Source of the DNA: an uncultured Rhodospirillales bacterium
GTDB taxonomy: Bacteria > Pseudomonadota > Alphaproteobacteria > Rhodospirillales > 2-02-FULL-58-16
Length of the DNA stretch: 7,041 nucleotides
Assembly (NCBI GenBank): GCA_913053795.1
Contig: CAJXGZ010000124.1
Location: 1 to 7,041 of the forward strand
Direction of reading: 5' to 3'
Shown here: in pieces, positions 6,814-7,041 of the stretch
Layout of the letters: each line of letters begins with the position of its first letter
Position numbering within the stretch: position 1 is the stretch's first letter
Notes under the pieces: model-generated
Databases searched by the model: none
Told to the model about the DNA's origin: nothing
What the model saw: only the letters and a program-made list of their open reading frames with translations
Made by a program: the position numbers and the translations under genes

Positions 6814-7041
6814 CGCTTAATGTCGGCATCATTGGCGTGTCCGGGATCGCCCAAGGCTATGTCCATCAATTGCGGCGCATCGAGGGCGTTTCAGTGGCCT
6901 GGGCGCACAGCCGCGGCGCCGGGAGAGCCCGTGAATTCGCCGGGCGCATGAACTTGCCGCGCAGCGGGGACGACTTGCCGGCCCTGTTGGCCGCGGATGA
7001 CGTGGAGGCCGTGGTCATCGCCACCGAGCCTTCCCGCCACA
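6810..7041 (+). CDS. Gfo/Idh/MocA-family oxidoreductase, N-terminal part (3' truncated by window)
   Basis: The frame starts at the ATG overlapping the upstream stop (ATGA, 6810-6813) and is still open at the right edge, giving 77 residues. It shows an N-terminal Rossmann fold: LNVGIIGVSGIAQGYVHQLRR, with GIIGVSGIA at residues 6-14 as the dinucleotide-binding loop, then the second strand VSVAWAHSR (27-35) and DDVEAVVIATEPSRH (63-77). The last stretch is the family's usual strand ending in ATP/ATE-x-x-x-H. Members oxidise or reduce sugar hydroxyls with NAD(P), often on nucleotide sugars or during epimerisation. The catalytic Glu-Lys-Pro motif and the C-terminal substrate domain are outside the window, so the substrate is unknown. 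Coupling to the radical SAM gene suggests the two act on the same substrate or pathway. This segment is clearly more GC-rich than the left-central genes. Confidence 0.9.
   Translation, partial: MTLNVGIIGVSGIAQGYVHQLRRIEGVSVAWAHSRGAGRAREFAGRMNLPRSGDDLPALLAADDVEAVVIATEPSRH

Overview
The window is a compact, entirely forward-strand gene cluster, almost certainly part of a cell-surface polysaccharide or glycolipid locus (O-antigen, capsule or exopolysaccharide type) in a Gram-negative bacterium. The composition is moderately GC-rich, reading frames are tightly packed with several stop/start overlaps, and the protein families are typical of proteobacterial surface-glycan islands. I cannot name the genus from the sequence alone. 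There are no rRNA, tRNA, CRISPR, insertion-sequence or phage features.

Layout. At 1-459 is the C-terminal end of an ABC exporter of the fused permease/ATPase (MsbA-like) kind, cut by the window edge. A gap of 85 bases follows, holding three head-to-tail copies of a 13-base unit. At 545-2266 is a full-length NodU/CmcH-family O-carbamoyltransferase. Next, at 2280-3371, is an unrecognised 363-residue protein whose helix and Gly/aromatic pattern suggests an alpha/alpha-toroid fold. Two GT-B glycosyltransferases follow (about 3393-4709 and 4709-5812, overlapping by one base), then a radical SAM/SPASM enzyme (5848-6813). Last is the start of a Gfo/Idh/MocA-family NAD(P)-dependent oxidoreductase (6810 to the right edge), which overlaps the radical SAM gene by four bases.

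How the genes may work together (inference). The two glycosyltransferases would assemble the glycan. The carbamoyltransferase would add carbamoyl groups to sugar hydroxyls. The radical SAM enzyme and the coupled oxidoreductase look like a sugar- or ligand-modifying pair, and the ABC exporter would move the lipid-linked product across the inner membrane. The 363-residue protein, placed between the carbamoyltransferase and the glycosyltransferases, is the least explained component.

The most interesting points are the uncharacterised toroid-like protein, the radical SAM/SPASM plus oxidoreductase pair with an 11-codon mini-ORF immediately upstream, and the 13-base triplicate repeat in the leader of the carbamoyltransferase gene. 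Nothing here amounts to a demonstrated new system. The most likely reading is a variable glycan locus with some uncharacterised modification enzymes.
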